Part shown: positions 1 to 10,294 of the stretch, one piece after another
How positions within the stretch are numbered: position 1 is the first letter of the stretch
Layout: each line of letters opens with the position of its first letter
DNA from: Streptomyces sp. NBC_00670
GTDB lineage: Bacteria > Actinomycetota > Actinomycetes > Streptomycetales > Streptomycetaceae
Assembly (NCBI RefSeq): GCF_036226765.1
Contig: NZ_CP109017.1
Location: forward strand, 1,302,001 to 1,366,000
Direction: 5' to 3'
Length of the DNA: 64,000 nucleotides
Position numbers and translations under genes: made by a program
Notes under the pieces: generated by a model
The model's input: only the letters and a program-made list of their open reading frames with translations
What the model was told of the DNA's origin: nothing
Database searches by the model: none

Positions 1-421
1 CGAGGAGAAGTCCCAGGGCCGCTGGAAGGCCGTCGTCGTCGGTTCGTACGAGCGCGGCGACCGCGCCGTCACCGTGCAGCGCCTCGCCGAGCTGGCGGAC
101 TTCTACGGGGTTCCGGTGCAGGAGCTGCTGCCGGGCACCACGCCTGGCGGGGCCGCCGAGCCGCCGCCGAAGCTCGTCCTCGACCTGGAGCGGCTGGCCA
201 CGGTCCCGGTGGAGAAGGCCGGCCCCCTGCAGCGCTACGCGGCGACGATCCAGTCCCAGCGCGGCGACTACAACGGCAAGGTGCTCTCCATCCGCCAGGA
301 CGACCTGCGGACACTCGCCGTCATCTACGACCAGTCGCCCTCGGTCCTCACCGAGCAGCTGATCGGCTGGGGCGTCCTGGACGCGGACGCGCGCCGCGCG
401 GTCGCCCACGAGGACGCCTGA
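1..421 (+). CDS. bldD: BldD developmental master regulator (3' part only)
   Basis: The 5' end lies outside the window; the visible 139 codons begin inside an XRE-type helix-turn-helix and run to the TGA at 419-421. BldD is known to repress sporulation genes during vegetative growth when dimerised by tetrameric cyclic di-GMP. The c-di-GMP signature RGD-X8-RQDD is intact, encoded at about 260-304. The helix-turn-helix part (VVGSYERGDRAVTVQRLAEL) is followed by a short Pro/Gly linker and the C-terminal domain. The visible part is typical of the Streptomyces protein (about 167 residues in full). It is convergent with nusB on the other strand. Identification is based on recognised sequence and is firm; only the N-terminus cannot be checked. 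Confidence 0.97.
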   Translation, partial: EEKSQGRWKAVVVGSYERGDRAVTVQRLAELADFYGVPVQELLPGTTPGGAAEPPPKLVLDLERLATVPVEKAGPLQRYAATIQSQRGDYNGKVLSIRQDDLRTLAVIYDQSPSVLTEQLIGWGVLDADARRAVAHEDA

Positions 422-513
422 CCGGCGCTCTCACGCAGAAACGTGCCGCCGGGGTGGCGGGAAACCTTCTCCGGTTCCCGCCACCCCGGCGGCTTTGTGG
501 TGCTGCGGAGGCC

Positions 514-942
514 CTAGGCGCGCCGCAGCGACGGCTTGAGCTCCTTCAGGCGGCCCAGGAGGCCGTTGACGAAGGCCGGCGACTCGTCCGTGGAGAATTC
601 CTTGGCGAGCTGCACCATCTCGTCGAGCACCACCGCGTCCGGGGTCTCGTCGACCCAGATCAGCTCGTAGGCACCGAGCCGCAGGATGTTGCGGTCGACC
701 ACCGGCATCCGGTCCAGCGTCCAGCCGACCGCGTACTGCGCGAGCAGCTCGTCGATCCGCGTCGCGTGCTCCGCGTAGCCCTCGACGAGCTGCATCGTGT
801 ACTCGCTGACCGGCGGCTGCCGGGTGTCGCTCCGGGAGAGCGTGACCCAGTCCGCGAGCACGGTCAGGACGTCGGCGCCACGCTGGTCGCCCTCGAAGAG
901 GATCTGGAAGGCGCGCTTGCGGGCCGTGTTACGGGCAGCCAC
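514..942 (-). CDS. nusB: Transcription antitermination factor NusB
   Basis: 142-residue all-helical protein of normal family length. NusB pairs with NusE (ribosomal protein S10) on boxA RNA to keep RNA polymerase processive on rRNA operons. Recognisable segments are the basic N-terminus (ARNTARKRAFQILFE), the central WTLDRMPVVDRNILRLGAYE and the C-terminal PAFVNGLLGRL. The start is GTG at 942, two bases after the efp stop codon, so it is almost certainly translated from the efp transcript. It is last in the minus-strand run M24 peptidase-efp-nusB, with bldD convergent beyond it. Confidence 0.96.
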   Translation of the reverse strand: MAARNTARKRAFQILFEGDQRGADVLTVLADWVTLSRSDTRQPPVSEYTMQLVEGYAEHATRIDELLAQYAVGWTLDRMPVVDRNILRLGAYELIWVDETPDAVVLDEMVQLAKEFSTDESPAFVNGLLGRLKELKPSLRRA

Positions 943-944
943 GG

Positions 945-1511
945 TTAGCTGTTCACCCGGCCGAGGTAGTCACTCGAACGGGTGTCGACCTTGATCTTCT
1001 CACCGGTGGTGATGAAGAGCGGGACCTGGATCTGGTGGCCGGTCTCCAGCGTGGCGGGCTTGGTGCCGCCGGTGGAGCGGTCGCCCTGGACGCCCGGCTC
1101 GGTCTCCTGGACCGTCAGCTCGACGGCGGCCGGCAGCTCGACGAAGAGCACCTCGCCCTCGTGCTGGGCGACGGTGGCGGTGAAGCCCTCGATCAGGAAG
1201 TTGGCGGCGTCGCCGACGGCCTTGCGGTCGACCATGAGCTGGTCGTAGGTCTCCATGTCCATGAAGACGAAGTAGTCGCCGTCCATGTAGGAGAACTGCA
1301 TGTCGCGCTTGTCGACAGTGGCCGTCTCGACCTTGACGCCGGCGTTGAACGTCTTGTCGACGACCTTGCCGGAGAGCACGTTCTTGAGCTTGGTGCGCAC
1401 GAATGCCGGGCCCTTGCCGGGCTTGACGTGCTGGAACTCGACGACGGACCAGAGCTGGCCGCCTTCGAGCTTGAGCACCAGGCCGTTCTTGAGGTCGTTC
1501 GTGGAAGCCAC
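945..1511 (-). CDS. efp: Translation elongation factor P
   Basis: 188 residues, the normal EF-P length, from a GTG at 1511 preceded by a good AGGAGA ribosome-binding site; a longer in-frame reading upstream has no such support. EF-P binds between the P and E sites and relieves stalling on polyproline stretches. Its tip loop reads [10 protein letters not shown]. The PGKGP loop is the form known from actinobacteria, which works with an unmodified lysine, and no EF-P modification gene is seen nearby. KOW-like and two OB-like domains follow ([20 protein letters not shown] near the end). Polyproline-rich proteins in the same window, such as the kinase at 2776-3777, would be natural clients; that link is inference. 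Confidence 0.97.
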   Translation of the reverse strand: MASTNDLKNGLVLKLEGGQLWSVVEFQHVKPGKGPAFVRTKLKNVLSGKVVDKTFNAGVKVETATVDKRDMQFSYMDGDYFVFMDMETYDQLMVDRKAVGDAANFLIEGFTATVAQHEGEVLFVELPAAVELTVQETEPGVQGDRSTGGTKPATLETGHQIQVPLFITTGEKIKVDTRSSDYLGRVNS

Positions 1512-1574
1512 GGTTGCGGAATCTCCTGGACTGGACTGACGTGGACGACCCGGGAGCGTACGCACAGCGCGAGG

Positions 1575-2702
1575 CTAGAGCGCGAGCAGCTCCTTGGTCG
1601 TGATGGTGAGTAGCTCGGGTCCGCCGTCCGCCTCGGGGCGTACGACGAGCGTGTCATCGATCCGGACACCGCCCCGTCCCGGGAGGTGAACCCCCGGTTC
1701 GACGGTGACCGGCACGCAAGCGTCCAGTTTACCCATGGCCGCGGGGGCCAATTGAGGGTCCTCTTCGATTTCCAGTCCCACGCCGTGTCCCGTCATCGGC
1801 GGGAGCGCGTCGCCGTGCCCTCCGGAGTCGATGACCTGGCGTGTCACCCGGTCCACGTCCCGGCAGGCCACGCCGGGTGCCAGGGCCTCGCGTCCGGCCC
1901 GCTGGGCGGCGAAGACCAGGTCGTACAGCTCGATCTGCCAGTCGGCGGGCGAGGTCCCGATGACGAACGTACGTCCGATCTCGGAGCGGTAGCCGTGGTA
2001 GGCGGCGCCGAGGCAGACGGTGAGGAAGTCGCCCTCCTCCACGCGGCGGTCGGTGGGGCGGTGGCCGCGGCGCCCCGAATGGGGTCCGGTGGCGACGGAG
2101 GTGGTGAAGGCGGGGCCGTCGGCGCCGTGGTCGACCAGGCGGCGCTCCAGTTCCAGGGCGAGGTGCCGCTCGGTGCGGCCGACCAGGATCGACTCCAGGA
2201 GCTCGCCGAGCGCCTGGTCGGCGATCTCCGCGCCGACGCGCAGCAGGGAGATCTCCTCCTCGTCCTTGACGAGCCGCAACTGTTCGACGACGCCGCCGAC
2301 GTCGTCCAGGCGCAGCCCGGGGGCGACGGAGCGCAGGGCGCGGTGGCGGGCGACGGTGAGGTGGTGCTCCTCCACCGCGAGGGATTCGGCGCCCTGGCCG
2401 GCGGCCAGGTCCGCGGCGGCGACCGCCGCGTCGCCGCCGGACGCGCCCGGGGCTCCCGTGCCGCCGGGCAGGATGTGAGTCCGCAGCGACTCGTCGAGGC
2501 GGTCGACGCCGGGCTGCGGATCGGGCGGGCCGGGACTGAGCAGCAGGTCCTCGTCGCGGCCGAGCAGCAGGACCGCACCCCGGGGCGCGGCGCCGGCGAG
2601 GTAGCGGACGTTGACGGGGCGGGAGATCAGCGCCGTCGCGCTGCCGCTCGCGCTGCAGCGGTCCCTCAGGCGGTTGCGGCGGATCGCGTACACCTCGGAC
2701 AT
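1575..2702 (-). CDS. M24-family (aminopeptidase P / Xaa-Pro dipeptidase-like) protein with altered active site
   Basis: 375 residues: an N-terminal creatinase/prolidase-like domain (to about 140) and a pita-bread fold domain (about 150-360). Family members use two metal ions to cleave Xaa-Pro bonds. The fold motifs are clear (GDFLTV, GHGVGLEI, VEPGVHLPGRGGVRID), but several canonical residues differ. The first Asp ligand is Cys230, the second is Glu241, the His usual in GLxVHE is Glu, and the last Glu ligand is Asp349. His306 and Glu335 remain. The ORF is open, with no frameshift. It lies directly upstream of efp and probably in the same transcript. Annotated relatives are usually called aminopeptidase P, but catalysis is doubtful here. 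The ATG at 2702 follows a weak ribosome-binding site. Confidence 0.85.
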   Translation of the reverse strand: MSEVYAIRRNRLRDRCSASGSATALISRPVNVRYLAGAAPRGAVLLLGRDEDLLLSPGPPDPQPGVDRLDESLRTHILPGGTGAPGASGGDAAVAAADLAAGQGAESLAVEEHHLTVARHRALRSVAPGLRLDDVGGVVEQLRLVKDEEEISLLRVGAEIADQALGELLESILVGRTERHLALELERRLVDHGADGPAFTTSVATGPHSGRRGHRPTDRRVEEGDFLTVCLGAAYHGYRSEIGRTFVIGTSPADWQIELYDLVFAAQRAGREALAPGVACRDVDRVTRQVIDSGGHGDALPPMTGHGVGLEIEEDPQLAPAAMGKLDACVPVTVEPGVHLPGRGGVRIDDTLVVRPEADGGPELLTITTKELLAL

Positions 2703-2775
2703 GTCCCGAGCCTATGGGGTGTGGGCGATTTGTGCCGGTTGGGAGCCGCCGAGCGGGCGGTCCACCGCGCGGGCG

Positions 2776-3777
2776 CTACCAGGTCGGCGGGCTCGCTATC
2801 GCGCGGGCCAGGACGTCGTCCAGGAGCCGGGCGGTGGAGGGGATGTCCAGGTGGGAGTTGTCGATGATCGGCAGGCCCGAGCCGTACCAGCCGGCCATGC
2901 GGCCGTGGATACGGGCGACCTCCTCGTCGGTGAGGCGGCGGTTGCCCGAGCGCTCGGCGTTGCGCTCCAGGACGATCTCCAGGCCGGGCAGCAGCACGAC
3001 CGGCAGCAGGCCCGGACCCACGTGCCGCTTCCAGCCGCCGAGGCCGACGACCGGACGGTCGGGGAAGACGGCGTCGTCCAGGATGCAGGAGATGCCGTTG
3101 GCCAGGAAGTTGCGCGCGGCGAAGCCGCAGGTGCGGCGGGCGAGGCGGTACTGGGCCTCGGAGTTGTCGTTCCAGCCTGACTGGGGGTCGGCGAAGCCGG
3201 AGCGCACCCATTCGCGCACGTCGTCGAGGCTGATGTGCGCCGTGGGGACGCGGCGGCGGTCCGCCCAGTACTTGGCGACGCTGGTCTTGCCGGCGCCGGC
3301 GGGGCCGATCAGCAGCACGGCGAGCGTGGTGGCCGTGACGTCGGGTGCGCCCGCGGCGGGCGGAACGTGCGGGATGCCGACGGGGCCACCGGGCGGGAGC
3401 GTCATGTGCCCCGTGGTGTCCGGGCGGGGCGGCCGGCCGGCGGGCGGTGCGGGCGGCGGCTGCGGCCCGGAGCCCGCGGGCGGGCCCGCGGGGGCGGGCG
3501 GGCCGGTGGGTACGGGGGGTGCCGGCGGCGCGGGGGGTGCGGGCGGGCCCGCCGGGGCGGGGGTGTGGTGCGGGGGCGCCGGGTGCGCGGGCAGGTGCGT
3601 GGACGGGCCGCCGGGGGGCGGCACCGGTCCTCCGCCGAAGCCGGGCGGTGTCGCCGGGGCGGGGCCCGGGCGGCCGTGGGGGCCCTGGGGGTGGTGCCCG
3701 GCCGACGACCACACGGTCGCCGGCGGCTGCCCCGGCCGAGGGGGCGGCGGCAGCGGAGCTCCCCCTGCGTGCTGCAT
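2776..3777 (-). CDS. Proline-rich P-loop ATPase/kinase (AAA_33-like)
   Basis: 333 residues from the ATG at 3777, which has GGAG nine bases upstream. Residues 1 to about 150 are a disordered Pro/Gly/Ala-rich region with runs such as PAPPHHTPAPAGPPAPP. The rest is a compact P-loop phosphotransferase with Walker A LIGPAGAGKTSVAKYW, a following SLDDVREWV, and a lid-like ERNAERSGNRRLTDEEV. This resembles the AAA_33/zeta-toxin/polynucleotide-kinase group; the substrate is unknown. It is transcribed alone between the aroB 3' region and the M24 gene. Reading continues open upstream of 3777, but without a plausible start codon and ribosome-binding site. The fold assignment is good; the function is open. 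Confidence 0.75.
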   Translation of the reverse strand: MQHAGGAPLPPPPRPGQPPATVWSSAGHHPQGPHGRPGPAPATPPGFGGGPVPPPGGPSTHLPAHPAPPHHTPAPAGPPAPPAPPAPPVPTGPPAPAGPPAGSGPQPPPAPPAGRPPRPDTTGHMTLPPGGPVGIPHVPPAAGAPDVTATTLAVLLIGPAGAGKTSVAKYWADRRRVPTAHISLDDVREWVRSGFADPQSGWNDNSEAQYRLARRTCGFAARNFLANGISCILDDAVFPDRPVVGLGGWKRHVGPGLLPVVLLPGLEIVLERNAERSGNRRLTDEEVARIHGRMAGWYGSGLPIIDNSHLDIPSTARLLDDVLARAIASPPTW

Positions 3778-3889
3778 CCGGTGCCACTCCGTCTCGTACA
3801 GGCTGTCGGCGCTGGCCGCGGGGGTCCGACGGCCCGCTGCCCACCGAACGGTACCGTTCTTGGCCGTTCTTGTGTGAACGGCCGGGGGA

Positions 3890-4105
3890 TGAGGGGCTCC
3901 GTCCCGGGGTGCGTGCGGGGTTCCGCCCCGGGTGCGTGCGGGGTTCCGCCCCACGGGTGGGTGAGGGGCTCCCGCCCCCGGGCCGATTCCGGGGCTCCCG
4001 CCCCTGCCCCCGAGGGGGCTCCGCCCCCTGGGCCCCGAAGGGTGACGGGGGTGCCCCCTGGGCCCATCGAGATGACCGGGGGACGCCCCCCGAGCCCCCG
4101 CGTGC
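3890..4105. repeat. Array of about six GC-rich hairpins downstream of aroB
   Basis: The 335-bp gap between the kinase start (3777) and the aroB stop (4113) is filled by imperfect short palindromes of the type GGGG-TTCC-GCCCC and GGGGGC-TCC-GCCCCC. They sit near 3893, 3919, 3942, 3966, 3991 and 4015, and two of them lie in 23-bp tandem units containing GGGTGCGTGC. The last matches the AAGGGGC-TCC-GCCCCTT hairpin in the dispersed modules at 17391, 21981 and 34144. The likely role is transcription termination or 3'-end protection for the aroC-K-B message. No gene is seen here. Confidence 0.7.
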
Positions 4106-4112
4106 CCCCCGG

Positions 4113-6900
<2,788 letters not shown>

Positions 6901-7078
6901 CGAAGCTCCTCAGTGCTCGCGCCCCGACACTGCCCCCCGTACGCGCGTGCTCGCGTACGGCGACGGCGTGACCGGGTGCGCGATGCCGGCCCGCCGTCCC
7001 GAATCCTCCCACGTCCCCCGCAGGGATCCGGCGGTCGGTCCACACAGCGGGACGGCACAGGCATGGTTCCGGCCGTGC

Positions 7079-7915
7079 TCAGCGCGCCGCCAGGGCGTGC
7101 TCCCCCGCCTTCCGCATGGCCTCCAGCGGCGCGGACGGCACGCCGGTCATCTGTTCGACCTGGAGGACGGCCTGGTGCACGAGCAGATCCAGCCCGCCGA
7201 CGACGGCACCGCCGTACGCCGACCAGCGCGCCGCCAGCGCGGTGGGCCAGGGGTCGTAGAGGACGTCGAAGAGGGTGGCGGGCCGCTCGGGCACGGCGCC
7301 GGCCAGCGCATCGGTGGCGCCGGCCGGGGTGGTGGCGATCACCAGGGGTGCGCCGAGCGCCTCCTCGGCGTGCGCCCAGTCCCGGGTGCGGACCGGCACG
7401 TCGAGGCGTTCGCCCCACTGCCGCATCTCGGCGGCGCGGGCCTCGCTGCGCACATAGGCGACGACCTCGCCGGTGCAGACGCGGGCGAGGGCGGCGAGCG
7501 CGGAGGAGGCGGTGGCACCCGCACCGAGGATCGCGGCGGAGTCCACAGTTGCGATGCCGCGTTCGCGCAGCGCGGCGACCATGCCGGGGATGTCGGTGTT
7601 GTCGCCGCGCCGGCGGCCGTCCGCGGTGAAGACCACGGTGTTGACGGCCTCGACGGAGGCCGCCGTCTCGCTGATCTCGTCGACCAGCGGGATGACGGCC
7701 CGCTTGAGCGGCATGGTGAGCGAGAGACCCGCCCACTCGGCGCCGAGCTCCTCGAAGAACCCCGGCAGCCCCGCCTCGTCCACGTCGAACCGGTCGTACG
7801 ACCAGCCGGTGAGCCCCAGTTCCGCGTAGGCGGCGCGGTGCAGCACCGGGGAGAGGGAGTGGGCGATCGGGGAGCCGAGCACGGCGGCCCGGCGGTTGCT
7901 GTCGGTGCCGGTCAT
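7079..7915 (-). CDS. aroE: Shikimate dehydrogenase
   Basis: 278 residues. It reduces 3-dehydroshikimate to shikimate with NADPH. The shikimate-binding GSPIAHSLSPVLHRAAY, the catalytic Lys in LSLTMPLKRAV, the GDNTDIPG motif and the nucleotide-binding ILGAGATASSALAAL are all present. It starts with ATG at 7915, seven bases after the mltG stop, so it is in the same transcript as mltG and probably ruvX and alaS. Shikimate kinase, dehydroquinate synthase and chorismate synthase are the next genes on the same strand. Confidence 0.95.
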   Translation of the reverse strand: MTGTDSNRRAAVLGSPIAHSLSPVLHRAAYAELGLTGWSYDRFDVDEAGLPGFFEELGAEWAGLSLTMPLKRAVIPLVDEISETAASVEAVNTVVFTADGRRRGDNTDIPGMVAALRERGIATVDSAAILGAGATASSALAALARVCTGEVVAYVRSEARAAEMRQWGERLDVPVRTRDWAHAEEALGAPLVIATTPAGATDALAGAVPERPATLFDVLYDPWPTALAARWSAYGGAVVGGLDLLVHQAVLQVEQMTGVPSAPLEAMRKAGEHALAAR

Positions 7916-7922
7916 GGGGCGG

Positions 7923-9704
7923 TCATTGTCCGTTCTGCTGGCCTTCGAGGTACTTCTCGCGGTTCCGGTTCTGCTCCTCGTTGGTCTCCGCGAAGAGCGT
8001 CTTGTCCTCGCTGACCGAGACGAAGTAGTACCAGTCGCCCTCGGCCGGGTCGAGGGCGGCCTTGATCGCGACCTCGCCGGGGTTGTCGATCGGCCCGGGC
8101 GGCAGGCCCTTGATCTTGTACGTGTTGTACGGGTCGTCCAGCTGGCGCAGCTGGTTGACGGAGCCGGTGGCCAGCTTGGACTCGCCGCGCAGGTAGTTGA
8201 CCGTGGAGTCGAAGTCGAGGAGTCCGTAGGTCTCGGTGTTGTCCTTCTTGAGCCGGTTGTAGACGACCCGGGCGACCTTCTCGAAGTCGTCCTTGTTCTT
8301 GCCCTCCGCCTGCACGAGGCTCGCCACGGTGAGGACCTGCAGCGGACTGTCCAGGCCCAGGCTCTTGGCCTTCGCGTCCAGGCCGAACTCGGCGTACTTC
8401 TTCTTGGCCTGGTTGACCATGTCGGCGAGCACGTCCTCGGGCTTCATGCCCTTGGAGACGGCGTAGCTGGAGGGGTAGAGGAACCCTTCCAGCGGGTCCT
8501 TGATGTCGTCGTCGGTGTTGGCCCAGCTGGGCAGGCCGAGCTTCGACCACTTCTTTTCGGCGACGCCCTTGGTGGTGCCCTTGTCCAGGCCGAGCTTCTT
8601 GTCGAGGTCGGCGTAGACCGCGGTGTTGCGCTCGCCCTCGAAGACGACCAGGTTGTTGCGGCTCTTCGGGTCGAGCATCAGGGCGACGGCGCTGGCCGCG
8701 GACATCTTCTTGTGCAGCGTGTAGGCGCCCGCCTGGATGGTGTTGCCGTTGGGGTTGTTGGCCTGGGCGGCGACGAAGGCGTCCACGCTCTTGACGACGC
8801 CGGCCTTCTTCAGGAGCTGCCCGATGGCGGCGCCGTTGGTGCCCTTGTCGACGGTGACCGTCACGTTCTCGTCGGTGCCGTTGCCCGCGTAGTCCGGGGC
8901 CGTGCCGTAACGGTTCTGATAGAACTGGTAACCGACGTAGACGACGCCGCCGAGGCCGCCGCCGAAGACCAGGACGACCATCAGGCAGGCGAATCCGTTG
9001 CGGCGCTTCCTGCCCTTGTCCTTGCCGCCCTTGCCGCCTCTCTCGGCGGTGCGCCCCTTGCCGCCGCGGCGGCCGTCGGGGGCGTCCCGGTCCTCCGGGT
9101 CGTCGGAGTCGCCGACGGGGTCGTCGTCCTGCGGACCGCTCGGGTCACCCGCGAAGAAGGGGTGTTCCTCCTCCTCGGGCGGGCCCGGATCCCAGTTCTG
9201 GTGCGTTCCGGGATCTGCCGCGGGCTGCGCGGCGTAGGGGTCGCTCTGGCCGCTGGCGTACGGCGTGTGCGGCTGGGCCCCGGCCGGCACCTGCGGCTGC
9301 TGGGGCGCGCCGGGCAGGTGCGGCTGCTGCGCGGTGCCATCCCAGCCGCCGTCGCCCTGGCCCTGCCCGTACTGCTGCTGGACGTGACCGGCGTACTGCT
9401 GACCGCCCTGCTGGGGGTAGCCGCCGCCCTGCACGTCCTGGTACACGTGCCCGTACTGGTCGTGACCCTGGTACGGCTGGCCGTGCTGCTCCGGGTACTG
9501 CGGGTAGGGCTGCTGTCCCTGGTCGTAGCCGGGCTGCTGCTGCGCCCGGCTCCAGTCGCCGTAGCCCTGCTGCTGCGGCTGCTGATGGCCGCCGTAGGGG
9601 GACTGGCCGACCGGGGCCTGCTGTCCTCCCCATCCGCCGTCCCCGTACAACGGGTCCTCGGGATGCCACGGTTCGGAGCCCGGGCTCCGGCCATACTCAG
9701 TCAT
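7923..9704 (-). CDS. mltG: Endolytic murein transglycosylase MltG with long Q/G/Y-rich cytosolic extension
   Basis: 593 residues against about 340 in E. coli MltG. Residues 1-172 are low-complexity and rich in Gln, Gly, Tyr and Pro. Residues 173-210 are acidic and 211-236 strongly basic. One membrane helix lies at about 237-259 (ACLMVVLVFGGGLGGVVYVG), followed by an extracytoplasmic LysM-like part and the YceG catalytic domain. The catalytic Glu is in VASLVQAEG (Glu467), with LEGFLYPSSY about 55 residues before it. MltG cuts nascent glycan strands and sets their length. The ATG at 9704 follows AGGGGA. The extra cytosolic region is the unusual part. Confidence 0.93.
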   Translation of the reverse strand: MTEYGRSPGSEPWHPEDPLYGDGGWGGQQAPVGQSPYGGHQQPQQQGYGDWSRAQQQPGYDQGQQPYPQYPEQHGQPYQGHDQYGHVYQDVQGGGYPQQGGQQYAGHVQQQYGQGQGDGGWDGTAQQPHLPGAPQQPQVPAGAQPHTPYASGQSDPYAAQPAADPGTHQNWDPGPPEEEEHPFFAGDPSGPQDDDPVGDSDDPEDRDAPDGRRGGKGRTAERGGKGGKDKGRKRRNGFACLMVVLVFGGGLGGVVYVGYQFYQNRYGTAPDYAGNGTDENVTVTVDKGTNGAAIGQLLKKAGVVKSVDAFVAAQANNPNGNTIQAGAYTLHKKMSAASAVALMLDPKSRNNLVVFEGERNTAVYADLDKKLGLDKGTTKGVAEKKWSKLGLPSWANTDDDIKDPLEGFLYPSSYAVSKGMKPEDVLADMVNQAKKKYAEFGLDAKAKSLGLDSPLQVLTVASLVQAEGKNKDDFEKVARVVYNRLKKDNTETYGLLDFDSTVNYLRGESKLATGSVNQLRQLDDPYNTYKIKGLPPGPIDNPGEVAIKAALDPAEGDWYYFVSVSEDKTLFAETNEEQNRNREKYLEGQQNGQ

Positions 9705-9829
9705 CGATCCCCTAGAGCCGCGAGGCCTCCGTAGCGCCGTGCCCCCTGGCCCGGCCTTGGTTCCGCCTCTTGCTGTGCGGTGGCTGTTCGAACCCCATCC
9801 GCATCGCGCGGAACGTTACCGTATCGCGA

Positions 9830-10294
9830 TCAGATGACCACTTCGACGCCCTCGCCGGGAGACGTACCTGACACCCGTTCGGATTCCAGTGCCTGCTGGA
9901 GGATGATCACAGCGGCTGCCTGGTCGATCACGGAGCGGCCCTTCTTGGACTTCACGCCGGAGGCGCGCAGCCCCTGGCTCGCCGTGACGGTCGTCATCCG
10001 CTCGTCCACCAGGCGTACCGGCACGGGCGCGATCAGCCGTGCCAGTTCCTGGGCGAAACCGCGCACCTTGGCCGCCGCCGGACCCTCGCCCCCCTTGAGG
10101 GAGCGCGGCAGCCCGACGACGACCTCGATGGGCTCGTACTCCTCGGTGAGCTGCTTCAGCCTGCGGTGCGCGGCGGGGACGTCGCGCCCCGGGACCGTCT
10201 CCACCGGGGTGGCGAGGATCCCGTCGGGGTCGCAGGAGGCGACCCCGATCCGGGCGTCCCCGACGTCGATCGCGAGGCGGCGTCCCCGGCGCAC
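9830..10294 (-). CDS. ruvX: Putative Holliday junction resolvase RuvX/YqgF
   Basis: 154 residues with an RNase H-like fold. The N-terminal AIDVGDARIGVASCDPDG holds the first catalytic Asp; VVVGLPRSL and VRLVDERMTT are the other family motifs. Members act in resolution of branched DNA and in 16S rRNA 5'-end maturation. The GTG start at 10294 shares one base with the alaS stop codon (TAGTG), so it is translationally coupled to alaS. The conserved order alaS-ruvX-mltG-aroE supports the call. Confidence 0.93.
   Translation of the reverse strand: MRRGRRLAIDVGDARIGVASCDPDGILATPVETVPGRDVPAAHRRLKQLTEEYEPIEVVVGLPRSLKGGEGPAAAKVRGFAQELARLIAPVPVRLVDERMTTVTASQGLRASGVKSKKGRSVIDQAAAVIILQQALESERVSGTSPGEGVEVVI

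Noticed and set aside
6901..7078. Possible small gene between aroC and aroE
   Set aside because: No frame with ribosome site and coding-like composition; treated as the aroC promoter region.
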